Part shown: positions 34,900-43,967 of the stretch, one piece after another
How the letters are laid out: every line of letters starts with the position of its first letter
How positions within the stretch are numbered: the stretch's first letter is position 1
NCBI GenBank assembly: GCA_963758205.1
Contig: CAVWUM010000002.1
Location: 1,178,001-1,242,000, forward strand
Length of the DNA: 64,000 nucleotides
From: Owenweeksia sp963758205
GTDB lineage: Bacteria; Bacteroidota; Bacteroidia; Flavobacteriales; Schleiferiaceae
Direction: 5' to 3'
The notes under the pieces: model-generated
What the model saw: the letters and a program-made list of their open reading frames with translations, nothing else
The model's database searches: none
What the model was told of the DNA's origin: nothing
Program-made: the position numbers and the translations under genes

Positions 34900-37685
34900 T
34901 GTGCCTCCAGCCAGTTTATTCCCTGGCCAAATTCCACTATTAAAGGCACCTTGGTTTCAATAGCTCCTTCCATTGCCTCTTTAATTATGGGCTTCACTTT
35001 TTCGATTTCCTCTTTAGGCGCATCAAAAACCAATTCATCGTGTACTTGCAGCATCATCTTGGTTTCGTGAGGTTGCAGCTTTTCATGAATATCAATCATT
35101 GCCAGTTTAATAATATCGGCAGCTGTACCTTGTATTGGAGCGTTTACGGCATTACGCTCCGCATGGCCGCGCACCACAGCGTTTCTTGAATTGATATCCT
35201 TTAAAAACCGCTTGCGCCCAAGTAAGGTGGTTACATAGCCATTTTTACGAGCATACTCTTTTTGGCTTTCTATGTAATCTCTAATACCAGGATACGTCTG
35301 AAAGTAAGACTTGATTATATCACCTGCCTCACCACGGCTCAGGGTAGTTTGCTGGCTTAGCCCAAATGCGCTTACGCCATATATTATTCCAAAATTCACC
35401 GTTTTTGCATTGCTACGCTGCTCGCGTGTTACCTCATCCGGGTTTACACCAAATACCTTAGCAGCTGTACTTCTATGGATGTCTTCATTATTAATAAAGG
35501 CATCCATCATTACCTTATCTCCACTTAACTCTGCAATAAGGCGCAGCTCTATTTGTGAATAATCCGCAGCCAATATCAAATGGCTATCATTCCGAGGAAT
35601 AAAAGCCTTACGCACCTCCTGTCCTCTGGTTGTTCGGATAGGAATGTTTTGAAGGTTAGGATTATTTGAACTTAATCGTCCGGTAGCGGCTACGGCCTGA
35701 TTAAAGGAAGTATGCACGCGCCCGGTAACTTTACTTACCATGGTTGGGAGGGCGTCTACATAAGTAGATTTCAACTTTACAGATTGGCGATAATCCATAA
35801 TCTTCTGGGCAATTTCATGTTCCTTGGCCAGCTCAATTAAAATATCTTCTGAGGTAGAAAACTGCCCACTCTTTGTCTTTTTGGGTTTATCTACCAGCTT
35901 CATCTTCCCGAAAAGGATTTCACCTAATTGTTTGGGAGATGCAATATTGAAAGGCTCGCCTGCTATCTCAATAATCTCTTTGTCCAGGCGCTCTATGTCC
36001 TGCTCCAATTCCTTGGAGAGTTTGGCCAGTGCATCCGTGTCCAGATTTATTCCCTCCAGCTCCATATCCGAAAGCACCGGCACCAGTGGCACCTCAATAG
36101 TTTCAAAAACAGATTTGGTTTCTATCCTTTCCAGCTCAGGCTCAAAAACCTGTTTTAAGCGGAAGGTGATATCGGCATCCTCTCCCGCATATTCGGCCAC
36201 ATCCGTGGGATCAGCATCACGCATATTACCTTGCTTTTTACCTTTTTTACCAATAAGGGTTTCGATACTTACAGGACGGTAATTCAGGTAGGTTTCAGCC
36301 AGCACATCCATATTATGGCGCATATCAGGCTGAATGAGATAGTGGGCCAGCATGGTATCAAAGAGCTTACCCTTAATCTCCACACCATACTTTTTAAGTA
36401 CTGAAATATCATACTTCAGGTTCTGTCCTATCTTTTCTATTTCCTCATTTTCAAAGAAGGGTTTAAACTCATCAATAATGGATTGCTCTTCACCTGTAGG
36501 AGTGCTTACGTAATACGCTATACCAGGTGCATAGCTAAAGGCTATACCCACAAGTTCGGCCTCGGCCGCTTCAAGTGAGGTAGTCTCCGTATCAAAACAT
36601 ACCGAGGTTTGCTTCATCAAATTCTGCAACAACAGCTTTCTCTCCTTTGGATGATCCACCAATTGATATAGATGATCTGCCGTTTCAATAGTTTGGTATG
36701 CACTAGGCGAATCGGTTTCAACAGCTGCCATTTCTTCCACTTGCCCAAAAAGATCCGTTTGCGAAGTACCTGAGGCCGCAGCTACAGCTCCCGTTTTTTG
36801 AATCTCATCACCGGTAACACGCTTCAACAGTGTGCGGAATTCCAACTCTGAAAACAGCTCCTTAATAGCCTCTTCATTGGGCTCTTCATGGATGAATACC
36901 TTCTCGTCAAAATCTATGGGTACATCGCAAATAATGCGTGCCAATTTTTTACTAAGTATGGCCTGCTCCTGGTTATCTCTTATTTTTTCGCCTAGCTTTC
37001 CCTTTATCTCATCGGCATGCTTATACATTTCCTCCATACTGCCATATTGATTCAGCAGCTTGGTAGCCGTTTTGGGGCCCACCCCCGGTATTCCGGGAAT
37101 ATTATCCGCAGAGTCTCCCATCATCCCCAGGTAATCGATTACCTGCTCCACGCGCTCCACACCAAATTTCTTTTGCACTTCGGCCACGCCCCAAATCTCA
37201 GGTGGGTTGCCAGCCCTACCCGGCCTGTACATCTTTATTTTATCGGTAATAATTTGTGCAAAATCCTTATCGGGAGTCATCATAAATACCTCAAAACCTT
37301 CGTTGGCAGCCTGCTGAGCCAGTGTACAAATCACATCATCAGCCTCAAAGCCATCCACACCTAAAAAGGGTATGTTGAAAGCCTCCATTATACGCTGGAT
37401 ATAGGGAATGGCCACCTTTATTCCTTCAGGGGTTTCTTCGCGATGTGCTTTATACTCAGCGTACTCCTCATGCCTGAAAGTTGCCGTGGGTGTATCATAC
37501 ACCACTGCGATGTGCGAAGGCTTTTGCTTTTCGAGCACCTCTAATAATGTGGTGGTAAAACCAAAAATTGCAGATGTATCAAGCCCCTTACTGGTAACCC
37601 TTGGATTAGAGATAAATGCGAAATAAGCACGGTAAATAAGCGCATAGGCATCCAGCAGGAAAAGTTTCTTTGGGTTTTCAGACAT
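34896..37685 (-). CDS. polA: DNA polymerase I
   Basis: 929 residues. Three domains: 5'-3' exonuclease (about 1-290: LFLLDAYALIYRAYF, GVDGFEADDVICTLA, GDSADNIPGIPGVGPKTA), 3'-5' exonuclease (about 340-520; CFDTETTSLE keeps the DxE pair and EYAGEDADITFRL the second Asp site, so proofreading looks active), and polymerase (about 540-929: DYSQIELRLIAELSGD motif A, RSNAKTVNFGIIYGVSAFGL motif B, QVHDELVFD motif C). It repairs gaps and removes RNA primers. A TACTTTTA box at 37706-37713 (minus) is the probable promoter. Confidence 0.96.
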   Translation of the reverse strand: MSENPKKLFLLDAYALIYRAYFAFISNPRVTSKGLDTSAIFGFTTTLLEVLEKQKPSHIAVVYDTPTATFRHEEYAEYKAHREETPEGIKVAIPYIQRIMEAFNIPFLGVDGFEADDVICTLAQQAANEGFEVFMMTPDKDFAQIITDKIKMYRPGRAGNPPEIWGVAEVQKKFGVERVEQVIDYLGMMGDSADNIPGIPGVGPKTATKLLNQYGSMEEMYKHADEIKGKLGEKIRDNQEQAILSKKLARIICDVPIDFDEKVFIHEEPNEEAIKELFSELEFRTLLKRVTGDEIQKTGAVAAASGTSQTDLFGQVEEMAAVETDSPSAYQTIETADHLYQLVDHPKERKLLLQNLMKQTSVCFDTETTSLEAAEAELVGIAFSYAPGIAYYVSTPTGEEQSIIDEFKPFFENEEIEKIGQNLKYDISVLKKYGVEIKGKLFDTMLAHYLIQPDMRHNMDVLAETYLNYRPVSIETLIGKKGKKQGNMRDADPTDVAEYAGEDADITFRLKQVFEPELERIETKSVFETIEVPLVPVLSDMELEGINLDTDALAKLSKELEQDIERLDKEIIEIAGEPFNIASPKQLGEILFGKMKLVDKPKKTKSGQFSTSEDILIELAKEHEIAQKIMDYRQSVKLKSTYVDALPTMVSKVTGRVHTSFNQAVAATGRLSSNNPNLQNIPIRTTRGQEVRKAFIPRNDSHLILAADYSQIELRLIAELSGDKVMMDAFINNEDIHRSTAAKVFGVNPDEVTREQRSNAKTVNFGIIYGVSAFGLSQQTTLSRGEAGDIIKSYFQTYPGIRDYIESQKEYARKNGYVTTLLGRKRFLKDINSRNAVVRGHAERNAVNAPIQGTAADIIKLAMIDIHEKLQPHETKMMLQVHDELVFDAPKEEIEKVKPIIKEAMEGAIETKVPLIVEFGQGINWLEAH

Positions 37686-37759
37686 TTGGGATTTCTTTTT
37701 GAGAGCCGTAAAAGTAATGAGTTTAAATCGGGAACAAACGGCTCAAATCCATTATCTGA

Positions 37760-38998
37760 ATGAACACAACCACAATAATTGTCCGCCTCGTCATCTTCAT
37801 CCTGGTGCTCTTTCTTATTGATCTGTATGCCTACCAGGCGTTTAAAACCACCTTCCGCGTAGGTTCCCCTTTTCGCATAGCTTACTGGATTTTTTCGGGC
37901 CTGGTGTGGGTTACGTTAGTTATAGCATTTACCACCCTCAACCGCCAGGAGGGCTTCAGCCAGATGTTTATGTACTTCATGGCATTTATGATTCTGTCAT
38001 TAGTTCCGAAGCTAATTGTTTCCACGCTTATGCTGGCAGAAGATGTAATCCGCCTGCTCATCGGTGGGGTGCAATCCATTGCAGGTAGTGGCGGAGATGG
38101 CTTTTTGCCCGATCGCAGAAAGTTTGTGAGCCAAACCGCTTTGCTATTAGCCGCCATACCTTTTATTGGAGTAATTCACGGGGTATGGCGCGGGCGCTAC
38201 AACTTTCGGGTCATTCGTAAAACACTGGAATTTGCAGGACTACCTGAAGAGTTTGATGGCCTCACCATAACCCAGATTTCGGACATTCACTCTGGCAGCT
38301 TTGACAATTCCGGTAAAATAAAGTATGCCATTGACCTTATTAATGAGCAGCAATCTGATCTCCTACTGTTTACCGGAGACCTTGTAAATAACCGCGCTGA
38401 AGAAATGGAGCCTTGGGTGGATACCTTTTCTCAACTGAAGGCGCCCATGGGTAAATTTTCCATTTTGGGTAACCATGATTATGGGGACTATGTGTCGTGG
38501 GAATCCGCAAGTGCCAAAGCTGAAAACATGGAGCAGCTCTATAAAATGCACGAGCGTATTGGCTTTCGCCTGATGCGAAACGAAAACCTTCAGCTAGAGC
38601 GTGATGGCGGTAAAATTGACCTGGTAGGTGTTGAAAACTGGGGTGTGGGTTTCGCCCAGCATGGTGACCTTACCAGAGCCACCCAAAACCTGGAGAAGGA
38701 TTCTTTTAAGATACTGATGTCTCATGACCCATCTCATTACGACCAGGAAGTAAAAACTTTTGACAAAAAAATTGACCTCACTTTGAGTGGCCACACCCAC
38801 GGTATGCAATTCGGGATTGAAATTCCGGGGTTTTTAAAGTGGAGCCCTGTTTCACTCCGCTACCCAAAATGGGCCGGACTTTATGAGGAAATGGGCCGAA
38901 AGCTGTACGTCAATCGAGGGTTTGGATTTTTAGCCTTCCCCGGTAGGGTAGGGATTTGGCCGGAGATTACGGTTTTTACGTTGAAGAAAACGGAATGA
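37760..38998 (+). CDS. Membrane-anchored metallophosphoesterase
   Basis: 412 residues. Three to four N-terminal membrane helices (about 5-25, 35-60, 70-95 and 128-146), then a calcineurin-like phosphoesterase domain with all metal motifs: ISDIHSGSF (about 172-180), GDLVNNRAEE, LGNHDYGDY, the His in MSHDP, and LSGHTHGMQFG. This resembles the YkoQ/YaeI group, some of which act on lipid-linked phosphates such as UDP-diacylglucosamine. The substrate here is not determined. Divergent from polA with a 74-base gap. Confidence 0.87.
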   Translation: MNTTTIIVRLVIFILVLFLIDLYAYQAFKTTFRVGSPFRIAYWIFSGLVWVTLVIAFTTLNRQEGFSQMFMYFMAFMILSLVPKLIVSTLMLAEDVIRLLIGGVQSIAGSGGDGFLPDRRKFVSQTALLLAAIPFIGVIHGVWRGRYNFRVIRKTLEFAGLPEEFDGLTITQISDIHSGSFDNSGKIKYAIDLINEQQSDLLLFTGDLVNNRAEEMEPWVDTFSQLKAPMGKFSILGNHDYGDYVSWESASAKAENMEQLYKMHERIGFRLMRNENLQLERDGGKIDLVGVENWGVGFAQHGDLTRATQNLEKDSFKILMSHDPSHYDQEVKTFDKKIDLTLSGHTHGMQFGIEIPGFLKWSPVSLRYPKWAGLYEEMGRKLYVNRGFGFLAFPGRVGIWPEITVFTLKKTE

Positions 38999-39270
38999 CT
39001 TGATACAGGTTGAATCAGAATTATTTCCAAATAACAACCAAAACACCTTAAACCGCAGTGATACTTTGTCTCTTAGACAGCACTACATAATGGATAGATT
39101 TTCGGTGATTATTAAATGTTATACGCTCATTAGATATTCTGGAATCATTATTTCACAATTGATTAAATCCTCTGACGAATAATAAATCGCAAGAAAAGCA
39201 TATCAAATAAATTTCTACACTTGCCCTTGGCTTTAGTAATCTGCCAATTACATACTCTTTATAAATAGAT

Positions 39271-40923
39271 ATGCGTAGTGTATTTTTAATAATCTCATTA
39301 TGCTGGACGATACAATTATGTTGTCAAAGTCAAGCAGATTTTTGGTACTTCGGAAATGGAATAGGAATTGACTTTAAAGTACAACCTCCAATAATTAAGA
39401 CTGACGGTGCAATGACGGCACCAGAGGGCTGTGCGACCATATCTCATCCCTTGACTGGCAATTTACTTTTTTATACCAACGGTGACTCCGTCTGGAATAG
39501 CATGCACCAAGTTATGCCTAATGGCTCTGATCTGATAGGGTATATGAGCAGTATTCAATCTTCTGTAATAGTCCCTACCCCTTGTGATTCCAACAGTTAT
39601 TATCTTTTTACCTCTGATGGAGAAACGCCAAACCCACCTTACTCAATCCAACGCTTTCCAAATGATTCAATTTTTGGATATTCACTTATTGATATGTCGT
39701 TGGGCAATGGCCTTGGAGACCTTAAACAGAAAAATATTAAATTAATGGCTCCTGTAAATGAAAATGTCGGAGCCGTGCAACATACCAATGGCATATACAC
39801 ATGGGTAGTAGCTAGGGAGCACCTTAGCAATTTTTTTCACTCTTATCTTATCACAGAAAATGGAATTGAACACCATATTTCATCCGATGTTGGAACTATT
39901 GGCAAAACTCCTTCATCTATTAAGTTTTCGGCTAAAGGTGATGCCTTTGCTTTTGGCCATCCCAACCTTCAAATTTTCGCATTTGATGATGAAACAGGGA
40001 AGATCAGCCCAACCCCTTATAAACTACCCTACCCGTCCTATGGTTATGGTATATCTCAAAATGGCAGGTTTCTTTATACAACATATAATCAACGTTATCT
40101 ACTTCAATATGACTTAGAGGTTGATCCCGCACAATTTGGAGCTTCATGTGACACACTATATAAAAGTCGGCCATACGGCTTTGGAAATAACAAGTATTTT
40201 CAATCAACACCCGATGGTAGGATATTTATATCTGATGCATTACATCGTAGTCGATATCTTCGAGTTATAAATAGTCCAAACGTTAAAGGAATAAATTGTA
40301 ATTATGATTCCATTGGAATATACCTCGGTCATCCAAATAAAGGGGGACTTCCAAATTTCATTGAATCATATTTCAATCCAGAATGGAAAACAAGTCTCAG
40401 TAAGCCACTTAATGCAAGCTTTCTTAATGATACAGTTTGTCTTGGTGATACCGTCTATTTCTCAAATTTAAGTACTGGTAATTATATAAAGACCTATTGG
40501 GATTTTGGAGACAACTTTACTTCCAAAACAAACCACCCCAAACATTTTTATTCAAATGCTGGAGACTACTTTGTTAAATTAAGAATTGACGATTGTGGTA
40601 ATTATGATGAAATTACTAAAAATGTATTCGTAAGAAACTGTGATATCCATATTTTAGAATTTCCTAATACATTTAGCCCAAATGGCGATGGTATAAATGA
40701 ACTCTTCCAACCCGTCAAACTAAATGGTGTGGAATCATTAAATTTTCAAATCTTTAATAGGTGGGGCGTCCTAGTTTACAGCTCAGAGGACTTAAATTTT
40801 TACTGGGATGGTACTTTTAATGGAGTCGATTGTTCGGAAGGAACGTACTATTGGATTGTGAATTATTCCACACGCAATGAAGAGGACATCTGCGAGAAAG
40901 GTTTTCTCACGTTATTCCGATAA
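39271..40923 (+). CDS. Secreted protein with PKD domain and gliding-type (type B) T9SS C-terminus
   Basis: 550 residues. Signal peptide (about 1-20). Residues 20-370 contain repeated WD40-like/propeller units (GNLLFYTNGDSVWN, YYLFTSDGETPN, SYGYGISQNGRFLYTTYN, STPDGRIFISDA). A PKD domain covers about 385-455 (TYWDFGDNFTSKTNHPKHFY). The last 90 residues (FPNTFSPNGDGINELFQPVK, IFNRWGVLVYSS, GTYYWIV) are the CHU_C/gliding-motility-associated type B sorting signal. The gene and its 271-base upstream region look more AT-rich, with more A/T-ending codons, than the flanking genes, which suggests acquisition. The upstream gap (39000-39270) holds no gene. Confidence 0.85.
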   Translation: MRSVFLIISLCWTIQLCCQSQADFWYFGNGIGIDFKVQPPIIKTDGAMTAPEGCATISHPLTGNLLFYTNGDSVWNSMHQVMPNGSDLIGYMSSIQSSVIVPTPCDSNSYYLFTSDGETPNPPYSIQRFPNDSIFGYSLIDMSLGNGLGDLKQKNIKLMAPVNENVGAVQHTNGIYTWVVAREHLSNFFHSYLITENGIEHHISSDVGTIGKTPSSIKFSAKGDAFAFGHPNLQIFAFDDETGKISPTPYKLPYPSYGYGISQNGRFLYTTYNQRYLLQYDLEVDPAQFGASCDTLYKSRPYGFGNNKYFQSTPDGRIFISDALHRSRYLRVINSPNVKGINCNYDSIGIYLGHPNKGGLPNFIESYFNPEWKTSLSKPLNASFLNDTVCLGDTVYFSNLSTGNYIKTYWDFGDNFTSKTNHPKHFYSNAGDYFVKLRIDDCGNYDEITKNVFVRNCDIHILEFPNTFSPNGDGINELFQPVKLNGVESLNFQIFNRWGVLVYSSEDLNFYWDGTFNGVDCSEGTYYWIVNYSTRNEEDICEKGFLTLFR

Positions 40924-40936
40924 CCCTAAAAGTTAA

Positions 40937-41872
40937 CTACACATTCTCCAACATCTCCTTCACCATATCCTCTAAGGAATAATCGGGTTTCCAGTCCCAA
41001 TCCTGTTGGGCAACGGAGTCATCAATGCTTTGGGGCCAGCCCAGGGCAATCTGGTTTCGGCTATCTACATTGTAGGTGATTTCAAAATCAGGAATATGCT
41101 TTCTAATGGCTTCAGCCAATTGCTTTGGCGTAAAGCTGAATGCAGCAAGGTTATAGCTGGCACAAAGCTTTACCTGATCGGCCGGAGCCTCCATTATGCC
41201 AATGGTAGCTTTAATAGCATCGGGCATATACATCATAGGCAGGGCAGTATCTTCAGCCAGGTAGCATTCGTACTTCCCTTCTTTTTTCGCTTTATGAAAA
41301 ATATCAACCGCATAATCCGTAGTGCCACCACCAGGCTCAGTTTTATAAGAGATTAAGCCCGGGTAGCGAAGTCCACGGATATCGCAACCATATTTTTTAT
41401 TGTAGTAATTACACCAAAGCTCACCACTCAACTTGCTAATGCCATATACCGTTCCCGGATCCATAACCGTGTGTTGTGGAGTATCTGCCTTAGGCGTTGT
41501 TGGCCCAAAAGCGGCTATTGAGCTTGGCCAGTATAATTTATTGAACTTCTTTTCGCGCAGCATTTCCAGCGTATGGAAAAGGCTCTGCATATTCAAATCC
41601 CAGCCCTTCATAGGTACTTTCTCCGCTGTAGCGGAAAGCATGGCTACAAGGTGATAGATTTGAGTGATTTGGTGTTTGGCCACCACCTCTTCCAGGCGAT
41701 CACGATCCATGGCATCAACCTGCTCAAAAGGTCCGGATTCTAAAATATGGGCCGCAGGCTGTTTTAGGTCAGATGCCACCACATTTTCCCCACCATACTT
41801 TTGGCGTAGGGTTTCTACTAAATCCGTTCCTATCTGGCCTGAAGAGCCAAGTACCAAAATCTTTTCTTGCAT
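40937..41872 (-). CDS. L-threonine 3-dehydrogenase, short-chain (SDR) type
   Basis: 311 residues. Extended SDR with the NAD-binding GSSGQIGTDLVETL (9-22), WPSSIAAFGPTTPK and the catalytic YGISKLSGE (YxxxK). RYPGLISYKTEPGGGTTDYA is characteristic of the NAD-dependent threonine dehydrogenases that resemble UDP-galactose epimerase. The reaction makes 2-amino-3-ketobutyrate from threonine. The partner glycine C-acetyltransferase (Kbl) is not adjacent. A TATCTTTG box at 41892-41899 (minus) precedes it. The enzyme name is assigned from motifs only. Confidence 0.85.
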   Translation of the reverse strand: MQEKILVLGSSGQIGTDLVETLRQKYGGENVVASDLKQPAAHILESGPFEQVDAMDRDRLEEVVAKHQITQIYHLVAMLSATAEKVPMKGWDLNMQSLFHTLEMLREKKFNKLYWPSSIAAFGPTTPKADTPQHTVMDPGTVYGISKLSGELWCNYYNKKYGCDIRGLRYPGLISYKTEPGGGTTDYAVDIFHKAKKEGKYECYLAEDTALPMMYMPDAIKATIGIMEAPADQVKLCASYNLAAFSFTPKQLAEAIRKHIPDFEITYNVDSRNQIALGWPQSIDDSVAQQDWDWKPDYSLEDMVKEMLENV

Positions 41873-41891
41873 TGCCTGTTAAATAAGGCGG

Positions 41892-41899
41892 CAAAGATA
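41892..41899 (-). promoter_or_regulatory. -7 box of the threonine dehydrogenase gene
   Basis: Reads TATCTTTG on the minus strand followed by CCGCC, 19 bases before the ATG. Confidence 0.45.
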
Positions 41900-41961
41900 G
41901 AAATGCGGGCCCAACCAAAAAGGGCTGACTGCAATATTAAGAGGGTAGGATACAGGCTCTC

Positions 41962-42792
41962 TTATAACAAAAAACGAAGGCCTATATTTAGAGAAACTGA
42001 ACTGTAATCCATCCTGGTTTTAAACTCTCTGGAAGCTGTAATAGAGCTTTGGCCATTTGGATTTACATCTAGCTCTTTGCTGTAATACGTTTGCTTCTCA
42101 CTCAAGGGTATCTGTGGCAGCACATCCTCACCATTGTATTCATACTTTACAAGATTCCACTCCGATGGCGAGTAGTAGCCCAGGTTTCCATTAATACTGC
42201 TAACAAATATTATCCTCTCGGAGATATTGCTCTCAAAACCCAATCCTGCTAAAAACCCAAAGCTTACTGACCTTGAATATTCATCAGCCGATTGAATATT
42301 CCTTTTATCTGAATCAAATTCATAAGTGCCTGAAACTTTAGCAACAATAACCTGTGGTGCCACTTTTACAAAGCCCCTGGTTTTACCTTCGCCTGCCATA
42401 AATCTAAAGCCCGGGGCAAACCTGAAAGAACTTGAGTTTATGGTTCTGGTTTCGTAATCCCTGGTTTCAATTAGCTGGTTGGCCGAGTTTCTTTCCTCAC
42501 TGTAATACACACTCTCAAGGGTTGAACCGAGGTTATTCTGATAACCGAGTGCCAGTTCAAAGCAGGCGATTTTATTTACAGGCACACCATAGGCCACATC
42601 AACAAGCAACCCGCCTCCAAAATTTACGTGCTTTAAAGTTTCCTCCCTCAGGCCGTTGGAATACTCTGTTACTTCTATTGCAGGGTTTCCGGGAACTCCA
42701 ATACCATAGCCAGCGGAAACGCTTATATACTTGCTTTGACCATTACTGAAAAACGATGCAGAAAGCAGCGTAAATACAATTAGTTTTTTCAT
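41962..42792 (-). CDS. Outer-membrane beta-barrel protein (paralogue 1)
   Basis: 276 residues. Signal peptide (1-18, ending SNGQ). Strands alternate through the protein (YISVSAGYGIGVPGN, ACFELALGYQNNLGSTL, SSVSLNIGLRFLL) and the C-terminal Leu/Phe-rich strand suits BamA recognition. It shares with the next minus-strand gene the motifs SAGYGxGxPGN, LGYQNNLGS, NLGYYSPSE/NVGYYSPAK and EDVLPQ, so the two arose by tandem duplication. Substrate unknown. The 214-base gap upstream holds a terminator for the paralogue. Confidence 0.8.
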   Translation of the reverse strand: MKKLIVFTLLSASFFSNGQSKYISVSAGYGIGVPGNPAIEVTEYSNGLREETLKHVNFGGGLLVDVAYGVPVNKIACFELALGYQNNLGSTLESVYYSEERNSANQLIETRDYETRTINSSSFRFAPGFRFMAGEGKTRGFVKVAPQVIVAKVSGTYEFDSDKRNIQSADEYSRSVSFGFLAGLGFESNISERIIFVSSINGNLGYYSPSEWNLVKYEYNGEDVLPQIPLSEKQTYYSKELDVNPNGQSSITASREFKTRMDYSSVSLNIGLRFLL

Positions 42793-42963
42793 CAGTTATT
42801 TTGTTGAGATAGTTTGTGAAAAACGCAGCCACCTTGGGCATTTTATATAAAGTAACCTACTTACTTTTTTTCCTAAAGTTTTTTAAGTAGAACCTACCTG
42901 CGGCTAAAATAGGCTATAGAGATTAGCCGAAGTAAAGCCTTAAGGCAGCGCATTATTCAAATA

Positions 42964-42987
42964 AAAAAGCCGCCTTTTTAGGCGGCT
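42964..42987 (-). terminator. Terminator of outer-membrane paralogue 2
   Basis: AGCCGCCT (42968-42975) pairs with AGGCGGCT (42980-42987), 4-base loop, with a T-run on the minus strand. Confidence 0.8.
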
Positions 42988-43006
42988 CTGTGATACTAGT
43001 TAGTCA

Positions 43007-43834
43007 TCAAAGAATTATTCGAACACCCAGGTTGAATCCAAGTGCGCTATAATCTGCACGTACCCTTAAAGATTCATTTGGCTCATCCGGGTTTGGTGGA
43101 TTACCATTATCTTTTACCTCTTTTACATACTCAGTTTCTTTTTCTCTGGTTGTTAATTGAGGTAACACATCCTGCCCATCTTCCTGGTAGGTAATAATTT
43201 CTGATTTAGCAGGACTGTAATAACCCACATTGGCCGATAGTGTAGCGAAAAGCATTATGTTATCTGCTATCTCTGTTTCCACACCCAAAGCCGCAAATGC
43301 GCCTACGCTTAACCTAGCTGAGTATTTTTCCTCTATTAAAAGACTACTGGTCTGCGACTTTTCCTCAGAGGAGATTGTCATTGAAGCCAGGTTTAGTTGA
43401 GGTCCTACCTGAGCGAAAGGCACAAACCTTTCACAATCACCCTGAAACCTTAAGCTGGGCGTAAGCCTTACGCCCCAGGTATTATAGCTATCCGTACTGG
43501 TTACCTCTTCAAACGTAATTCCACCTGGGCCTATGTTTTGATTAAACATAGTGGACTTTAAAGAACTACCTAAATTGTTTTGATAACCCAACCCTATATC
43601 AAAATGCAAATTTTGGGACAACGGCAATCCATAAGAAGCATTGATATTAAGTCCTCCCCCAAGGTTTACTATTTTGGTTCTGGTAGTTCCATTAAAACCA
43701 GGATCAAAATCAGCCTCCGCGCCCTGATTTCCCGGAAATCCAAGTCCATATCCGGCTGATAAGCTGAAATAGCTATTTTGGGCAAATGCCATTGAAGACA
43801 TACCTATTACAGCAAATAAAAATAATTTTCGCAT
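43007..43834 (-). CDS. Outer-membrane beta-barrel protein (paralogue 2)
   Basis: 275 residues. Signal peptide (1-18, ending AFAQ), then strands FSLSAGYGLGFPGN, FDIGLGYQNNLGSSL, FATLSANVGYYSPAK and GFNLGVRIIL. It differs most from its neighbour in the presumed surface loops (GPGGITFEEVTSTDSYN and the Pro/Asn-rich NGNPPNPDEPNESLR). Each gene has its own leader and this one its own terminator, so the two can be expressed separately. Confidence 0.8.
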   Translation of the reverse strand: MRKLFLFAVIGMSSMAFAQNSYFSLSAGYGLGFPGNQGAEADFDPGFNGTTRTKIVNLGGGLNINASYGLPLSQNLHFDIGLGYQNNLGSSLKSTMFNQNIGPGGITFEEVTSTDSYNTWGVRLTPSLRFQGDCERFVPFAQVGPQLNLASMTISSEEKSQTSSLLIEEKYSARLSVGAFAALGVETEIADNIMLFATLSANVGYYSPAKSEIITYQEDGQDVLPQLTTREKETEYVKEVKDNGNPPNPDEPNESLRVRADYSALGFNLGVRIIL

Positions 43835-43967
43835 GAGTATTTTTTAGTTTGATTAATGTGCGAAAAGTATGTAAAAAAATAATCCTAAAAACGAAACCTG
43901 ATCGTGGGTTCCCATATTTTTAACTCACCATTGATTAACATATACTTGCTTATATATTTGATTTTAG

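Noticed and set aside
39000..39182. Short 60-codon plus-strand frame after the metallophosphoesterase
   Set aside because: No signal, motif or promoter, AT-rich sequence, and it directly follows the previous stop. Most likely chance.
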